Below are positions 7,034-16,326 of a stretch of 34,228 bases of DNA, piece after piece. Made by a program: the position numbers and the translations under genes. The stretch's first letter is position 1. Each line of letters begins with the position of its first letter. The stretch covers positions 1 through 34,228 of the forward strand of contig JAKQKY010000149.1 of assembly GCA_029560415.1 (NCBI GenBank), written 5' to 3'. The DNA is from Bacteroidota bacterium (GTDB lineage Bacteria > Bacteroidota > Bacteroidia > Chitinophagales > Chitinophagaceae). Under the pieces are notes generated by a model, which saw only the letters and a list, made by a program, of their open reading frames with translations, did no database searches and was not told the DNA's origin.

Positions 7034-8308
7034 ATGACGGAACGTTTACTGCAATACATCTGGCAATACCAGTATTTTAAAAGAAGCGGGCTGCTTACAA
7101 CTCAAGGTCAGCCTTTGGAAATATTGCAGGTTGGCAGGCTGAATACCAACCAGGGCCCCGATTTCCTCCATGGCAGAATAAGAGTAGATGATACAGAGTG
7201 GGCCGGTCATGTGGAACTGCACATCCGTACAACCGACTGGAATTTACACGGTCACACAGATGACGAACATTACCAGAATATCATCCTGCATGTCGTTTGG
7301 CAAAATGATAAAGAGTTGCCGTTGCCATTTCCCTGCCTCGAATTACAACCACTGGTGTCAAAATTGTTGCTGAAGCAATACGAAACCCTGATGTTGGATC
7401 GCAGGAATTTTATACCCTGCGAACAACATTGGCCCGGGTTGGATGAAACGGTTTTTCTTAAATGGAAAGAAAGATTGCTGATAGAAAGATTGTTACATCG
7501 AACAGATCGGATACTGTCATTACTGGAGAAAAATAGCCGTCACTGGGAAGAATGTTTCTGGATACTGCTGGCCCGCAATTTTGGGATATCCCTCAACGCC
7601 GATGCTTTTGAAAAGATAGCCATCAGCTTACCTTTAAACCTGTTGACCAGGCATAAAAATCAACTGATACAGGTAGAATCATTGTTATTAGGCCAAGCGG
7701 GTTTGCTAGAAAAAGTTTTTGAAGAATCATACCCGGTGATGCTGCAGAAAGAATATCGGTTCCTGCAGAAAAAATATGGTCTCAGGCCCATTCACGAACC
7801 GATCTGTTTTTTAAGAATGCGTCCTGCCGCATTTCCCACCGTAAGGCTGGCGCAGTTAGCCGCATTGATCTGCAATAGTCACCGGTTATTTACGAATATG
7901 CTCGAAATAAACGACTTCAAAGAAGCCATGGCGATGCTATCTGTAAGAGCCAATGATTACTGGCATTATCATTATATGTTTGATGAAACCTCGGCTTTCT
8001 CTTATAAAAACTTAGGCCGGCAAATGAAGGCCAATCTTTTCATCAACAGCATCATTCCCATGATCTATGCATATGGCCATTTCAACCGGTCAGAGAAAAT
8101 TACCGACAAAGCCCTTCGTTGGATGGAACAGGTTTCTGCAGAAGGCAATACCATAACAAAAGGATTTGAAGGTTTGGGCGCTACTATCGCTTCAGCATTT
8201 GACTCACAGGCATTCATCCAGTTAAAACAGGAGTATTGCGATCAGAAGCGCTGCCTGCACTGCGTGATTGGAAACAGCATTTTAAAAAATACGGTATCAG
8301 GAAAATAA
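7034..8308 (+). CDS. DUF2851 family protein
   Basis: A 424-residue cytosolic protein of the DUF2851 family, common in Bacteroidota and without an assigned function that I know. The conserved N-terminal block has QGPDFLHGRIRVDDTEWAGH followed by VELHIRTTDWNLHGH (about 51-85). The rest is mostly alpha-helical, and the protein ends with a Cys-containing EYCDQKRCLHCVIGNSIL segment. The GPDF ... VELH layout resembles the acidic core of PD-(D/E)XK nucleases, but this is inference from spacing only. It stands alone after a 157-bp gap downstream of maf and converges with the OsmC-like gene, 25 bp away. Confidence 0.85.
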   Translation: MTERLLQYIWQYQYFKRSGLLTTQGQPLEILQVGRLNTNQGPDFLHGRIRVDDTEWAGHVELHIRTTDWNLHGHTDDEHYQNIILHVVWQNDKELPLPFPCLELQPLVSKLLLKQYETLMLDRRNFIPCEQHWPGLDETVFLKWKERLLIERLLHRTDRILSLLEKNSRHWEECFWILLARNFGISLNADAFEKIAISLPLNLLTRHKNQLIQVESLLLGQAGLLEKVFEESYPVMLQKEYRFLQKKYGLRPIHEPICFLRMRPAAFPTVRLAQLAALICNSHRLFTNMLEINDFKEAMAMLSVRANDYWHYHYMFDETSAFSYKNLGRQMKANLFINSIIPMIYAYGHFNRSEKITDKALRWMEQVSAEGNTITKGFEGLGATIASAFDSQAFIQLKQEYCDQKRCLHCVIGNSILKNTVSGK

Positions 8309-8333
8309 TCGCGGTTCTATAAATGTTCCATTA

Positions 8334-8741
8334 TTAATCAAGCCAGGAATAAGCAATGATAACTTCCAGGTCGGGATGCAGGCTTTTCATTACAGGGCAG
8401 TTATCACCGATCTTTTGTAAAATAAACCTGTTTTTTTCATCAATTCCCGAACCAGGCAACTCCAGGGAAACAGTTATTTTACCGATTCGTCTTGGTTCAC
8501 TGAGCATAAATTTCGTAACAGCAAGTTTAGTGCCTGCCAGGTTGATCTGCATATCTGCAGCCCGTATACCCATCGTTGTAATGATGCAGGTGCCTAATGC
8601 CACACAAACGGTATCTGTGGGGCTGAAACGCTCTCCCTTGCCCCGGTTATCGGTAGGGGCATCTGTTTCAATAACAGTTCCACTTTGCAGGTGGGTGCAT
8701 TCGCAACGCAATTCGCCTTTATATACAATACTTGCGGTCAT
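8334..8741 (-). CDS. OsmC family peroxiredoxin-like protein
   Basis: A 135-residue OsmC/Ohr-fold protein, a thiol-dependent peroxidase family acting on organic hydroperoxides. The two conserved cysteines are Cys52 in ALGTC and Cys115 in DNCPVMKSL; a third, Cys46, is extra. The conserved segment GERFSPTDTVCVALGTC is typical of the OsmC-like (YhfA-type) subgroup rather than Ohr proper. It is a single-gene unit, divergent from the outer-membrane protein gene at 8856 and convergent with the DUF2851 gene. Confidence 0.9.
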   Translation of the reverse strand: MTASIVYKGELRCECTHLQSGTVIETDAPTDNRGKGERFSPTDTVCVALGTCIITTMGIRAADMQINLAGTKLAVTKFMLSEPRRIGKITVSLELPGSGIDEKNRFILQKIGDNCPVMKSLHPDLEVIIAYSWLD

Positions 8742-8819
8742 AGTATTCTTTTTTATATATTAACAATACCTATGCAGCAGAATGTATCATATTTGAACCT
8801 AACTTACACTGCAACACAG

Positions 8820-8827
8820 TATTTTTG
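8820..8827 (+). promoter_or_regulatory. Putative -7 box before the outer-membrane protein gene
   Basis: TATTTTTG fits TAnnTTTG and ends 28 bp before the ATG at 8856. A TTTG at 8792-8795 lies 24 bp upstream, slightly farther than the usual -33 spacing. Confidence 0.4.
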
Positions 8828-8855
8828 TATAAATTTACTTAAGTAAACAGCATCC

Positions 8856-9644
8856 ATGAAGAAAATATTTTTAATGTGTATATCGATCATCCTTTTGTCA
8901 CCAGTGATGGCCCAGGATGATAAGAAGGAAAAGAAGAAAAATAAAAGAGAAGAACGGAAGCAACGGATCAATGCCATAGTAAAGCAGGAGGAAGAAGGTG
9001 TTATCAAATACAGGAAGCACCTGGCTTTTGGCCTAAAACTTACTACGGATGGATATGGAGGCTTTGTAGAAGTAGCCCGGGCCCAGTCTGTAAAAAAAGC
9101 ATTGTTATTTCAACTTGATATCGCAGAAAGAAAACATCCCAAAGAAGAAAAGATCCAGGGGCTTTATAATGCCGCCACTCCGTTTATCTACGGAAAAATT
9201 AATTTCTTTTACCCTGTAAAACTGGGGGTACAACAGCAATTTCTATTGGGCAACAAGGGCAATAAGAACGGGGTCAGCATTACGGCCAACGCGGGTGGAG
9301 GACTTATTGTAGGGCTATTAAGGCCTTATAAAGTTGAGGTAATAAAAAATGGGGAACAGGCATTTGCAGGATATGAATCGGAAGACAGTCTTTTATTTCT
9401 TCAGGGTCCCATTGGAGGGCCAAATTTCGGTACCGGCTGGAATGAATTGAAAGTAACGCCGGGTGGTTATCTTAAATCTTCTGTTCGTTTCGATTATGGC
9501 AAATACAACGAAATGGTAAGTGCACTGGAAGTTGGCATCAGTGGTGAATTTTATAGTAAAAAAATTCCCCAGATGATTTACCAGACACCAAAACAATTTT
9601 TCTTTTCGGCTTATATCGCCCTCATTTTCGGAAAACGAAAATAA
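8856..9644 (+). CDS. Predicted outer-membrane beta-barrel protein
   Basis: A 262-residue exported protein of no family I recognise. The signal peptide is MKKIFLMCISIILLSPVMAQ with cleavage after AQ. It is followed by a highly charged Lys/Glu/Arg segment (about 21-50). The remainder alternates polar and hydrophobic residues with many Gly and aromatic residues (GLKLTTDGYGGFVEVA, then PFIYGKINFFYPVKLGVQQQ), and it ends in an amphipathic strand (FFFSAYIALIFGKRK), as expected for a small outer-membrane barrel. It lies 64 bp before lipA in the same direction, but a hairpin and a strong -7 box between them suggest separate transcription. Confidence 0.75.
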   Translation: MKKIFLMCISIILLSPVMAQDDKKEKKKNKREERKQRINAIVKQEEEGVIKYRKHLAFGLKLTTDGYGGFVEVARAQSVKKALLFQLDIAERKHPKEEKIQGLYNAATPFIYGKINFFYPVKLGVQQQFLLGNKGNKNGVSITANAGGGLIVGLLRPYKVEVIKNGEQAFAGYESEDSLLFLQGPIGGPNFGTGWNELKVTPGGYLKSSVRFDYGKYNEMVSALEVGISGEFYSKKIPQMIYQTPKQFFFSAYIALIFGKRK

Positions 9645-9655
9645 TATTGGTCAGG

Positions 9656-9674
9656 CGGGCTGTTAGCCAGCCCG
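9656..9674 (+). promoter_or_regulatory. 7-bp GC-rich hairpin just upstream of the lipA -7 box
   Basis: CGGGCTG, a five-base loop TTAGC, then CAGCCCG form a perfect 7-bp stem. There is no following T-tract, and it ends 4 bp before the lipA -7 box, where RNA polymerase would bind. It could be an operator for lipA or a weak terminator of the preceding gene. Confidence 0.45.
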
Positions 9675-9678
9675 GTCA

Positions 9679-9686
9679 TATCTTTG
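9679..9686 (+). promoter_or_regulatory. Putative -7 promoter box of lipA
   Basis: TATCTTTG followed by C is a perfect TAnnTTTGC match, 22 bp before the lipA ATG at 9709. A well-spaced -33 element is not evident because the hairpin occupies that region. Confidence 0.55.
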
Positions 9687-9708
9687 CAACGCAAAATAAT
9701 TTTCATCT

Positions 9709-10623
9709 ATGGCATGCGGTACAGGAACGGCGGAACAAACTTCTCCCATTAAAAAACCAAATTGGCTCAGGGTAAAACTTCCCATTGGCGAGGAGTATCG
9801 TCATGTGCGCAACCTGGTTGATACACATAAATTACATACGATCTGTGAAAGCGGTAACTGCCCCAATATGGGTGAATGCTGGGGAGCCGGAACGGCAACA
9901 TTCATGATCCTGGGTAATATCTGTACAAGGAGCTGCGGTTTCTGTGCAGTAGCTACCGGTCGCCCGGATGATGTTGACTGGGACGAACCCCAACGCGTAG
10001 CCGAAGCCATTCACCTGATGAAAGTGAAACACGCGGTGATCACTTCTGTTGACCGGGATGAACTAAAAGATGGAGGAAGCATTATCTGGCAGAATACCAT
10101 CAAAGCTGTAAAAGCATTGAACCCGGATACAACTCTTGAAACACTGATACCCGATTTTAAATCGCAGGAAGAAAATATTCAGCGCATCATTGATGCCGCA
10201 CCCGAAGTGGTGAGTCATAACATTGAAACAACGGAAAGGCTTACACGCCAGGTACGTATACAGGCCAAATACTGGCAGAGCATGGAAACCCTTAAAATAT
10301 TAAAGGCCGGTGGTATGCGCACAAAGAGTGGTATCATGCTTGGCCTGGGCGAGGCCAAAGATGAAGTGGTTCAAACGCTGAAAGATCTTTACAATAGCGG
10401 GGTAGACGTAGTTACCATAGGGCAATACCTGCAACCTACGAAGAATCACCTGCCGGTTGATCGGTTCATTCATCCTGATGAATTTGCAGAATATCGTGAG
10501 ATCGGTTACCAGCTTGGTTTCGATTACGTAGAAAGCGGGCCATTGGTTCGTTCATCTTATCACAGTGAAAAACACGTGATCGATGGTTGGGGAAGGAATA
10601 AGTGGATGGAAGAGAAAGCTTAG
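9709..10623 (+). CDS. lipA: Lipoyl synthase
   Basis: A 304-residue radical-SAM enzyme that inserts two sulfur atoms into protein-bound octanoyl groups to make the lipoyl cofactor of 2-oxoacid dehydrogenases and the glycine cleavage system. The auxiliary cluster motif [12 protein letters not shown] gives Cys46, Cys51 and Cys57. The radical-SAM motif CTRSCGFC gives Cys72, Cys76 and Cys79. The C-terminal RSSYHSE carries the conserved Ser that ligates the auxiliary cluster. The length is normal. lipB is not nearby. The gene ends at a bidirectional terminator shared with the ROK kinase gene. Confidence 0.97.
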   Translation: MACGTGTAEQTSPIKKPNWLRVKLPIGEEYRHVRNLVDTHKLHTICESGNCPNMGECWGAGTATFMILGNICTRSCGFCAVATGRPDDVDWDEPQRVAEAIHLMKVKHAVITSVDRDELKDGGSIIWQNTIKAVKALNPDTTLETLIPDFKSQEENIQRIIDAAPEVVSHNIETTERLTRQVRIQAKYWQSMETLKILKAGGMRTKSGIMLGLGEAKDEVVQTLKDLYNSGVDVVTIGQYLQPTKNHLPVDRFIHPDEFAEYREIGYQLGFDYVESGPLVRSSYHSEKHVIDGWGRNKWMEEKA

Positions 10624-10780
10624 GGAATAATAAATAATAAATAAGGAATGAAAAATAAGGAAGTTGAAGAATTCTGAATTTAATAAGTTTCTAAAGGAAA
10701 TAAAAATACCTATAAAAAGTAAAAAGCCCTTCAATACTGAGGGGCTTTTACTTTCTTATTTCTTATTAATTATTCCTTAT
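10624..10780. repeat. Nested AT-rich inverted repeat between lipA and ROK kinase
   Basis: Starting after the lipA stop, a run of AATAATAAATAAGGAATGAA type (10624-10660) is matched near the far end (10751-10790) by its approximate reverse complement of the ATTCCTTATTTATTCC type. The arms flank a compact GC-containing hairpin at 10722-10749. The layout recalls octamer arrays 1 and 2, but the unit is looser. Confidence 0.65.
10722..10749. terminator. Bidirectional intrinsic terminator (lipA / ROK kinase)
   Basis: AAAAGCCCTT, an 8-base loop, then AGGGGCTTTT form a 10-bp stem with one G-U pair. On the minus strand the stem is followed by TTTTTACTTTTT, and on the plus strand by ACTTTCTTATTTCTT. 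It therefore suits both the rightward lipA and the leftward ROK gene. Confidence 0.8.
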
Positions 10781-11743
10781 TTATTCCATCTCCCACACCA
10801 GCGCACTCGCACCCAAAATGGCTGCATCAGATTCTTTCAGCTGGCTGAAGATCAGTTCTACTTTATTTTTAAAAATAGGAAGCAGGTTTTCTTCCATGTG
10901 TTTGCGGGTAGGGTTCAATAGGAGGTTACCTGCCTTGGTTAATCCGCCAAACAGTACAATGGCTGCAGGTGAAGAAAACATAATGAAATTGGCCAACGAT
11001 TCACCTAGTATCTGCCCGGTGAATTCAAAGATATCATTGGCAATATTATCGCCTTGCATGGCGCATTCATACACAGTTTCGCTGGTAAGTTCGTTGATGG
11101 TATAGTTGCGTAACAGGCTTGGCTCTTCGGGGTGCATGGTGAGCATTTCAATGGCGGTCTCACGTACACCCGTAGCCGAGGCATAAGCTTCCAGGCTGCC
11201 CCGCATACCGGTGCTTTTGTGCATCCTTCCGCCTGGCCTGATGATGGTATGACCAAGTTCTCCTGCAAATCCATCATGACCTACAACGATCTTTCCATCT
11301 ATTACAATACCGCTTCCTACACCGGTTCCCAGTGTAATGGTGATAAAGTGTTTCATGTTCTTACAGGCGCCATACATCATTTCACCCATCGCGGCTGCAT
11401 TGGCATCGTTGGTGAGTTTTGTATCCAGCCCGAACTTTTTCTGCATCAGCGAAGCAATGGGTATGATGCCCTTCCATTTCAGGTTGGGCGCATATTCAAT
11501 TGTTCCCGTGTATAGGTTACCGTTAGGAGCTCCCATTCCGATACCTACAAAGTTCTTTACACCACCTGCTCTTTCTATCATGGGCATCAGTTTGCTGTGC
11601 AGGTCATCAATGAAATCCTCCACCACTTCGTGTTCATTGCTGGGGATCCGGTCCTGTTCCAGGATATGTCCATTATTGTCAACAGTGCCAAACTTCGTGG
11701 TGGTGCCACCGATATCGATCCCTACTGCGTATTTCTGAGCCAT
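10781..11743 (-). CDS. ROK family sugar kinase, probable glucokinase
   Basis: A 320-residue ROK-family protein, likely an ATP-dependent glucokinase. It has the phosphate-binding DIGGTTTKFG (10-19), catalytic Asp113 in TNDANAA, LGTGVGSG (138-145) and Glu162/His165 in GELGH. The zinc-site segment is abnormal: where the family has C-x-C-G-x-x-G-C-x-E, this protein reads KSTGMRGSLE (176-185), so the three cysteines are Lys176, Thr178 and Ser183, while His165 and Glu185 remain. It has no DNA-binding domain, so it is a kinase rather than a repressor. It follows the MFS transporter gene by 23 bp, forming an uptake-plus-phosphorylation unit beside the glycogen genes. Confidence 0.88.
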   Translation of the reverse strand: MAQKYAVGIDIGGTTTKFGTVDNNGHILEQDRIPSNEHEVVEDFIDDLHSKLMPMIERAGGVKNFVGIGMGAPNGNLYTGTIEYAPNLKWKGIIPIASLMQKKFGLDTKLTNDANAAAMGEMMYGACKNMKHFITITLGTGVGSGIVIDGKIVVGHDGFAGELGHTIIRPGGRMHKSTGMRGSLEAYASATGVRETAIEMLTMHPEEPSLLRNYTINELTSETVYECAMQGDNIANDIFEFTGQILGESLANFIMFSSPAAIVLFGGLTKAGNLLLNPTRKHMEENLLPIFKNKVELIFSQLKESDAAILGASALVWEME

Positions 11744-11766
11744 TATTTACTGAATTTTTTATTTGA

Positions 11767-13461
11767 TTAATGTCCGCCGGTAGCCGCTGCGTTGTCGTAA
11801 TCGATTCCCTGGTTTTTCAATATGCTTTTCACGGCAATCGCAAAGAAAGTCAGGTAAGCGAAGCAGATAACCGGTATCCAATAAGATTGGTGAATACCGA
11901 TTACATCGGCCAGTTTGCCCTGGATCGGTGGAATGATGCCTCCTCCCAGGATCATCATGATCAAAAAGGCAGAACCTTGTGTAGTATATTTTCCGAGACC
12001 TGCAATCGAAAGTGTGAAGATACATGGCCACATGATAGAACAAAACAAACCGCCGCTGAGAAAGGCATACGTAGCAATTGTTCCGGTGGTTTGTGTGCCA
12101 ATAACCATGGCAAGGATACCCAGGAATCCAAAGATCATTAGTGTCCTGGCTGGTTTATTATTGCTGATGAAAAACGCAACGATCTGTATGATCACGCAAA
12201 CGATATAATATAAAAGTGGTTCCATATCATATTTGGCAATCGTATTCACCCCAACGATCACCCCAAAGGCAACGAGTGGAACAATAACCTGCAAAATCAA
12301 TTTGGTATTTTTCGACAAATTGAAAGCTGATACGGCTCCCGCCCATCTTCCGATCATCAGGCTTCCCCAATACATAGAAATATAAGGTGCTGCTTCCGAA
12401 GATTGCAAACCTCCAAAACTTTCAAGCTTCATCAATTCACTCAGGTTACTGCCAATGGCTACTTCCACACCAACATAAACGAATATGGCCAACATACCCA
12501 ATACCAACTGTGGATATTTCATGGCGCCCCATCCATCTGCATTCTTCTTAGCACTCATATTCGATGCAAGTAAACCAACCACTACAACGGCCAAAGCCCC
12601 CAGCAGCCATTTCATCCTGTACGAATTCATCGCATGATTTTCCGCTTCGCTGGCCTGGCTCATGTCTGTTTTATAACTATTGAATACCGGAACAAACATG
12701 ATGATCAATAAACCGGTCATGATGAGTAAGGTATACAACGCTTTATTCGCCTTTTCAGTTTTTTCGAGCAGGATACCTGCCGGAACCTTTTTCGAGAAAT
12801 AGAACATGGCCGCTGCGCCGATAAACAAAGCGCCAACGCAACTATATAAAATGATCACTTTACTGAGGCTTAGTGCCGCAATCTGTTCATCAGTAATGGC
12901 AGCAGTTGTACCAAATAACGCAAACGCCACCACGATGGGGCCGATCGTTGTACCAAATGAATTGATACCACCTCCCAGGTTTACCCGGCTTGTTCCGGTA
13001 GCGGGATCACCGAGTGAAATAGCAAATGGTTGTGCCGCAGTTTGCTGAAGTGAAAATCCGAGTGCAACGATAAACAATCCTACCAGCATGCCGGCAAAAG
13101 TGTTGGCATTTACAGCAATGATCATGGCGGCAGCACCAAGAGCAGAGAACAATAAACCATATACAATACTGCGCTTATAACCCCATTTACCTACCAGGTC
13201 CTTACCGCCAAAAGAGCCATAGGCAAACAATGCAAGGGCACCAATATAATAAGCAGTATAAAATGCGAAATCGATCAACTGGCTCTGGAACTGGTCGAGG
13301 TTAAAATAATGTTTGCAAAAAGGGATGAAAACGCTGTTGCCCGCCGCAATAAAACCCCAGAAAAAGAACACGGTAACCAACGTGCCCAATGCACCATAAT
13401 TGGTGGGGATCATAGAGGTGTTTTCTGTATTGGATAAATTATTTTTTTGCTCTGTGGCCAT
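11767..13461 (-). CDS. MFS sugar transporter (glucose/galactose, FucP type)
   Basis: A 564-residue inner-membrane major facilitator protein of the FucP/GlcP group, which imports hexoses with protons or Na+. The N-terminal [20 protein letters not shown] and the conserved [20 protein letters not shown] stretch, followed by the [17 protein letters not shown] segment, are characteristic. It is longer than the usual roughly 430 residues because of extra hydrophobic segments in the middle (about 255-345). The frame is open to an ATG at 13500, but the ATG at 13461 (MATEQKNNL) gives the expected short cytosolic tail. The ROK kinase gene follows. Glucose is the most likely substrate given the kinase and the divergent glycogen genes, but the sequence does not prove it. 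Confidence 0.88.
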   Translation of the reverse strand: MATEQKNNLSNTENTSMIPTNYGALGTLVTVFFFWGFIAAGNSVFIPFCKHYFNLDQFQSQLIDFAFYTAYYIGALALFAYGSFGGKDLVGKWGYKRSIVYGLLFSALGAAAMIIAVNANTFAGMLVGLFIVALGFSLQQTAAQPFAISLGDPATGTSRVNLGGGINSFGTTIGPIVVAFALFGTTAAITDEQIAALSLSKVIILYSCVGALFIGAAAMFYFSKKVPAGILLEKTEKANKALYTLLIMTGLLIIMFVPVFNSYKTDMSQASEAENHAMNSYRMKWLLGALAVVVVGLLASNMSAKKNADGWGAMKYPQLVLGMLAIFVYVGVEVAIGSNLSELMKLESFGGLQSSEAAPYISMYWGSLMIGRWAGAVSAFNLSKNTKLILQVIVPLVAFGVIVGVNTIAKYDMEPLLYYIVCVIIQIVAFFISNNKPARTLMIFGFLGILAMVIGTQTTGTIATYAFLSGGLFCSIMWPCIFTLSIAGLGKYTTQGSAFLIMMILGGGIIPPIQGKLADVIGIHQSYWIPVICFAYLTFFAIAVKSILKNQGIDYDNAAATGGH

Positions 13462-13607
13462 AGTAGTTGGTTTGATTGCTGAAAATAATAAGAATTTCAC
13501 TGAGTATAAAAAATAGTTTTGAATTACAGAGCCTGCGATTAATTAAAATCGATGTTTTTTATTCGCAATATCCTTCTTACATTCATTAAAATTTTATCAG
13601 AAACCAG

Positions 13608-15026
13608 ATGGAAATTTTACATGTGAGTGCAGAATGTTACCCGGTTGCAAAGGCAGGTGGATTGGCAGACGTGGTGGGCGCATTACCCAAATACCAACAA
13701 TCGCTTGGTCATACTGCCAAAGTGGTGATGCCAATGCACCGTACAAAATTCTTATACAACAATGAGTGGGAGGTAGTGCACAAAGGTTCTTTCCGAATGG
13801 GAGAGATGTATCTGGATTTCACCATCATCAAAGAGAAAACCAATAAACTGGGCTTCGACCTGTATTGTGTGGATATTTATGGATTGCTCGATCGGGAACG
13901 CATTTACAGTTATGACGATGATACAGAACGCTTCACCGCTTTTCAGATAGCCGTTACCGAATGGTTAAGCAAATGGGAACATCATCCAAACGTTGTGCAC
14001 GTGCATGATCATCACACGGCATTGATCCCTTTCATGATGCAGTATTGTTTCGGCTATCGACATTTATCCCGCATTCCCACCGTACTCACTATTCACAATG
14101 CACAATACCAGGGATGGATGGGATGGGATAAAGCTACATATCTCCCGGCATGGGATACCTGGCGATGGGGGCTGCTCGATTGGAGTAATACCGTGAATCC
14201 TTTGGCATGTGGTATTAAATGTGCCGATAAAGTGAATACCGTTAGCCCCGGTTATATGGAAGAATTAAAAAGGGAAGCGAATGGACTGGAATCACTTTTC
14301 AATTTTGAATCCGGTAAATGTACCGGCATTCTGAATGGAATTGATTACAGTGTTTGGGATCCCGCAACAGATACTTATATACTGGACAATTTTACCGTGA
14401 AAGACCTTAAACACGGCAAGGGACTCAACAAGAAAAAACTTTGTGATGACCTGGGATTTGATATGCAGTATCCGTTGATCATTTTTATCGGCCGACTTGT
14501 ACATGAAAAAGCAGCCGACCTGCTGGCAGAAGCCATCAGCAAGGCTTTTGAGCAAACGGGCCATGCATTCAGCTGTATGATCCTGGGCAGCGGGGAAAAG
14601 GAAGTTGAAAATGGGTTGCAGAGAATTCAGAATGATTTTATCGGCTACTATCATTCACAAATCGAGTACAACGAAAAGCTCAGCCACCAGATGTATGCAG
14701 GGGCCGATTTCATCCTGATGCCAAGCAGGGTAGAACCATGCGGGCTTAACCAGATGTATGCCATGCGGTATGGAACGGTGCCGGTTGTACGCAGAACGGG
14801 CGGATTAAAAGATACCGTGATCGACTTTGGTGAAGAGAATGGCTATGGCATTTGTTTCGACAAAGCCAGTGTTGAAGACATTGTATATTCAATTACCCGT
14901 GCCGTTGAATTATATAAAGACAAAACAAAACTTGATGAGATCCGTCAACGAATGATGAATATCAACAACAGTTGGGAAACCAGCGCAGGTAAATACATTG
15001 AACTTTACGATTCCATCTATAAATAA
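13608..15026 (+). CDS. glgA: Glycogen synthase (ADP-glucose)
   Basis: A 472-residue GT5-family GT-B glycosyltransferase that extends alpha-1,4-glucan from ADP-glucose. The N-terminal KAGGLADVVGALP (Lys15 in the KxGGL nucleotide-sugar loop) and the C-terminal PSRVEPCGLNQMYAMRYG with catalytic Glu376 are both present. The length is close to the E. coli enzyme's 477. The ATG at 13608 starts right at the conserved beta strand MEILHVSAE. It is divergent from the sugar transporter across about 146 bp. A TAnnTTTG-like box (TAGTTTTG at 13514-13521) lies upstream but has no -33 partner. glgC follows 11 bp downstream. Confidence 0.97.
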   Translation: MEILHVSAECYPVAKAGGLADVVGALPKYQQSLGHTAKVVMPMHRTKFLYNNEWEVVHKGSFRMGEMYLDFTIIKEKTNKLGFDLYCVDIYGLLDRERIYSYDDDTERFTAFQIAVTEWLSKWEHHPNVVHVHDHHTALIPFMMQYCFGYRHLSRIPTVLTIHNAQYQGWMGWDKATYLPAWDTWRWGLLDWSNTVNPLACGIKCADKVNTVSPGYMEELKREANGLESLFNFESGKCTGILNGIDYSVWDPATDTYILDNFTVKDLKHGKGLNKKKLCDDLGFDMQYPLIIFIGRLVHEKAADLLAEAISKAFEQTGHAFSCMILGSGEKEVENGLQRIQNDFIGYYHSQIEYNEKLSHQMYAGADFILMPSRVEPCGLNQMYAMRYGTVPVVRRTGGLKDTVIDFGEENGYGICFDKASVEDIVYSITRAVELYKDKTKLDEIRQRMMNINNSWETSAGKYIELYDSIYK

Positions 15027-15037
15027 AACGATTGCAT

Positions 15038-16318
15038 ATGATAAGTAAACAAGTGGTAGCCATGATATTGGGAGGCGGTGCCGGAAGCAGGTTATATCCG
15101 TTAACGGCTTCACGAAGCAAACCAGCAGTTCCCATTGCAGGGAAATACAGGCTCGTAGACATTCCCATTTCCAATTGCATCAATAGTAATATCAACAGGA
15201 TGTTCGTGCTCACACAATACAATTCGGCATCCCTGAATAAGCACATAAAGAATACCTACCAGTTCAGTGGATTCAGCAGTGGGTTCGTGGATATTCTGGC
15301 CGCAGAACAAACACCCGATAGCCTGGGCTGGTTCCAGGGAACCGCTGATGCAGTACGGCAATCGCTGAAACACATAGATAAGAACGACTTTGAATACGTG
15401 CTCATTTTAAGTGGCGATCAATTATACCAGATGGATTTTGGTGATATGATTAAAAACCACATCAAATGCGGAGCCGATATTTCCATTGCCTCTATTCCGG
15501 TCGGAGAAAGGGAAGCACCTGAATTCGGAATATTGAAATCAGACAATGAGAATTGTATTACTTCCTTTATCGAAAAGCCTGCAAAGGAATTGCTTCCGCT
15601 ATGGACAAGCAATACCGGTGATGAAATGCAGCAGCAGGGCAGGCATTACCTGGCTTCAATGGGGATCTATATCTTCAATAGAAAATTATTATTCAGCCTG
15701 CTGGAAAATGAAAAGAAGGATGCAACCGATTTTGGAAAGGAAATCATTCCCGATGCCATCAATAAATACAAGGTGGTAAGTTACCAGTATGATGGATACT
15801 GGACCGATATTGGAAATATCTATTCATTTTTTGAAGCCAACCTTGCCCTTACACTTGATATACCGCCATTCAACCTGTTCGATAACCAGAAGATGGTGTA
15901 CAGCAGGGCCAGGATGTTGCCTCCATCAAAGATCAGTGGTACCACATTGGAACAAACCATTTTAGCTGAAGGTGCCATCATTCATGCCCAGCGCATAACC
16001 AACTCCGTTATAGGCATCAGGAGCCGTATTGGATCGGGTAGTAACATCCAGAGCTGCTATATCATGGGAAATGACTTTTATGAAACCATCGAAGAAATTG
16101 CACATAACCTGTTGAGGGGTATACCTAAACTCGGCATAGGCGACAACTGTAACCTAACCAATGTGATCGTTGATAAAGATTGTCGGATAGGCGACAACGT
16201 TACGATTAAAGGAGGTAATCACCTCGAAGATTCCGATCATTCATTGCTTGCCATCAAAGATGGTATCGTGGTGATCAAAAAAGGAGCCATTATTCCGGAT
16301 GGATTTGAATTAAAATAA
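15038..16318 (+). CDS. glgC: Glucose-1-phosphate adenylyltransferase
   Basis: A 426-residue ADP-glucose pyrophosphorylase, the committed step of glycogen synthesis. The N-terminal nucleotidyltransferase motif MILGGGAGSRLYPLT, then KPAVPIAGKYRLVDIPISNC, FQGTADAVRQ and LSGDQLYQMD are all canonical. The C-terminal third (about 290-426) is a left-handed beta-helix with hexapeptide repeats. A TTG in frame at 15032 is possible, but the ATG at 15038 is preferred because it opens the conserved strand. It is co-directional with glgA (11-bp gap). Its stop is only 8 bp from the stop of the convergent GLPGLI gene, so no separate terminator fits between them. Confidence 0.97.
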   Translation: MISKQVVAMILGGGAGSRLYPLTASRSKPAVPIAGKYRLVDIPISNCINSNINRMFVLTQYNSASLNKHIKNTYQFSGFSSGFVDILAAEQTPDSLGWFQGTADAVRQSLKHIDKNDFEYVLILSGDQLYQMDFGDMIKNHIKCGADISIASIPVGEREAPEFGILKSDNENCITSFIEKPAKELLPLWTSNTGDEMQQQGRHYLASMGIYIFNRKLLFSLLENEKKDATDFGKEIIPDAINKYKVVSYQYDGYWTDIGNIYSFFEANLALTLDIPPFNLFDNQKMVYSRARMLPPSKISGTTLEQTILAEGAIIHAQRITNSVIGIRSRIGSGSNIQSCYIMGNDFYETIEEIAHNLLRGIPKLGIGDNCNLTNVIVDKDCRIGDNVTIKGGNHLEDSDHSLLAIKDGIVVIKKGAIIPDGFELK

Positions 16319-16326
16319 CAGGAAAC

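Noticed and set aside
10664..10921. Small rightward frame after lipA
   Set aside because: It spans the terminator and continues antisense into the ROK kinase gene.
15032..15037. TTG start for glgC
   Set aside because: It adds only two residues; the ATG at 15038 begins the conserved strand.
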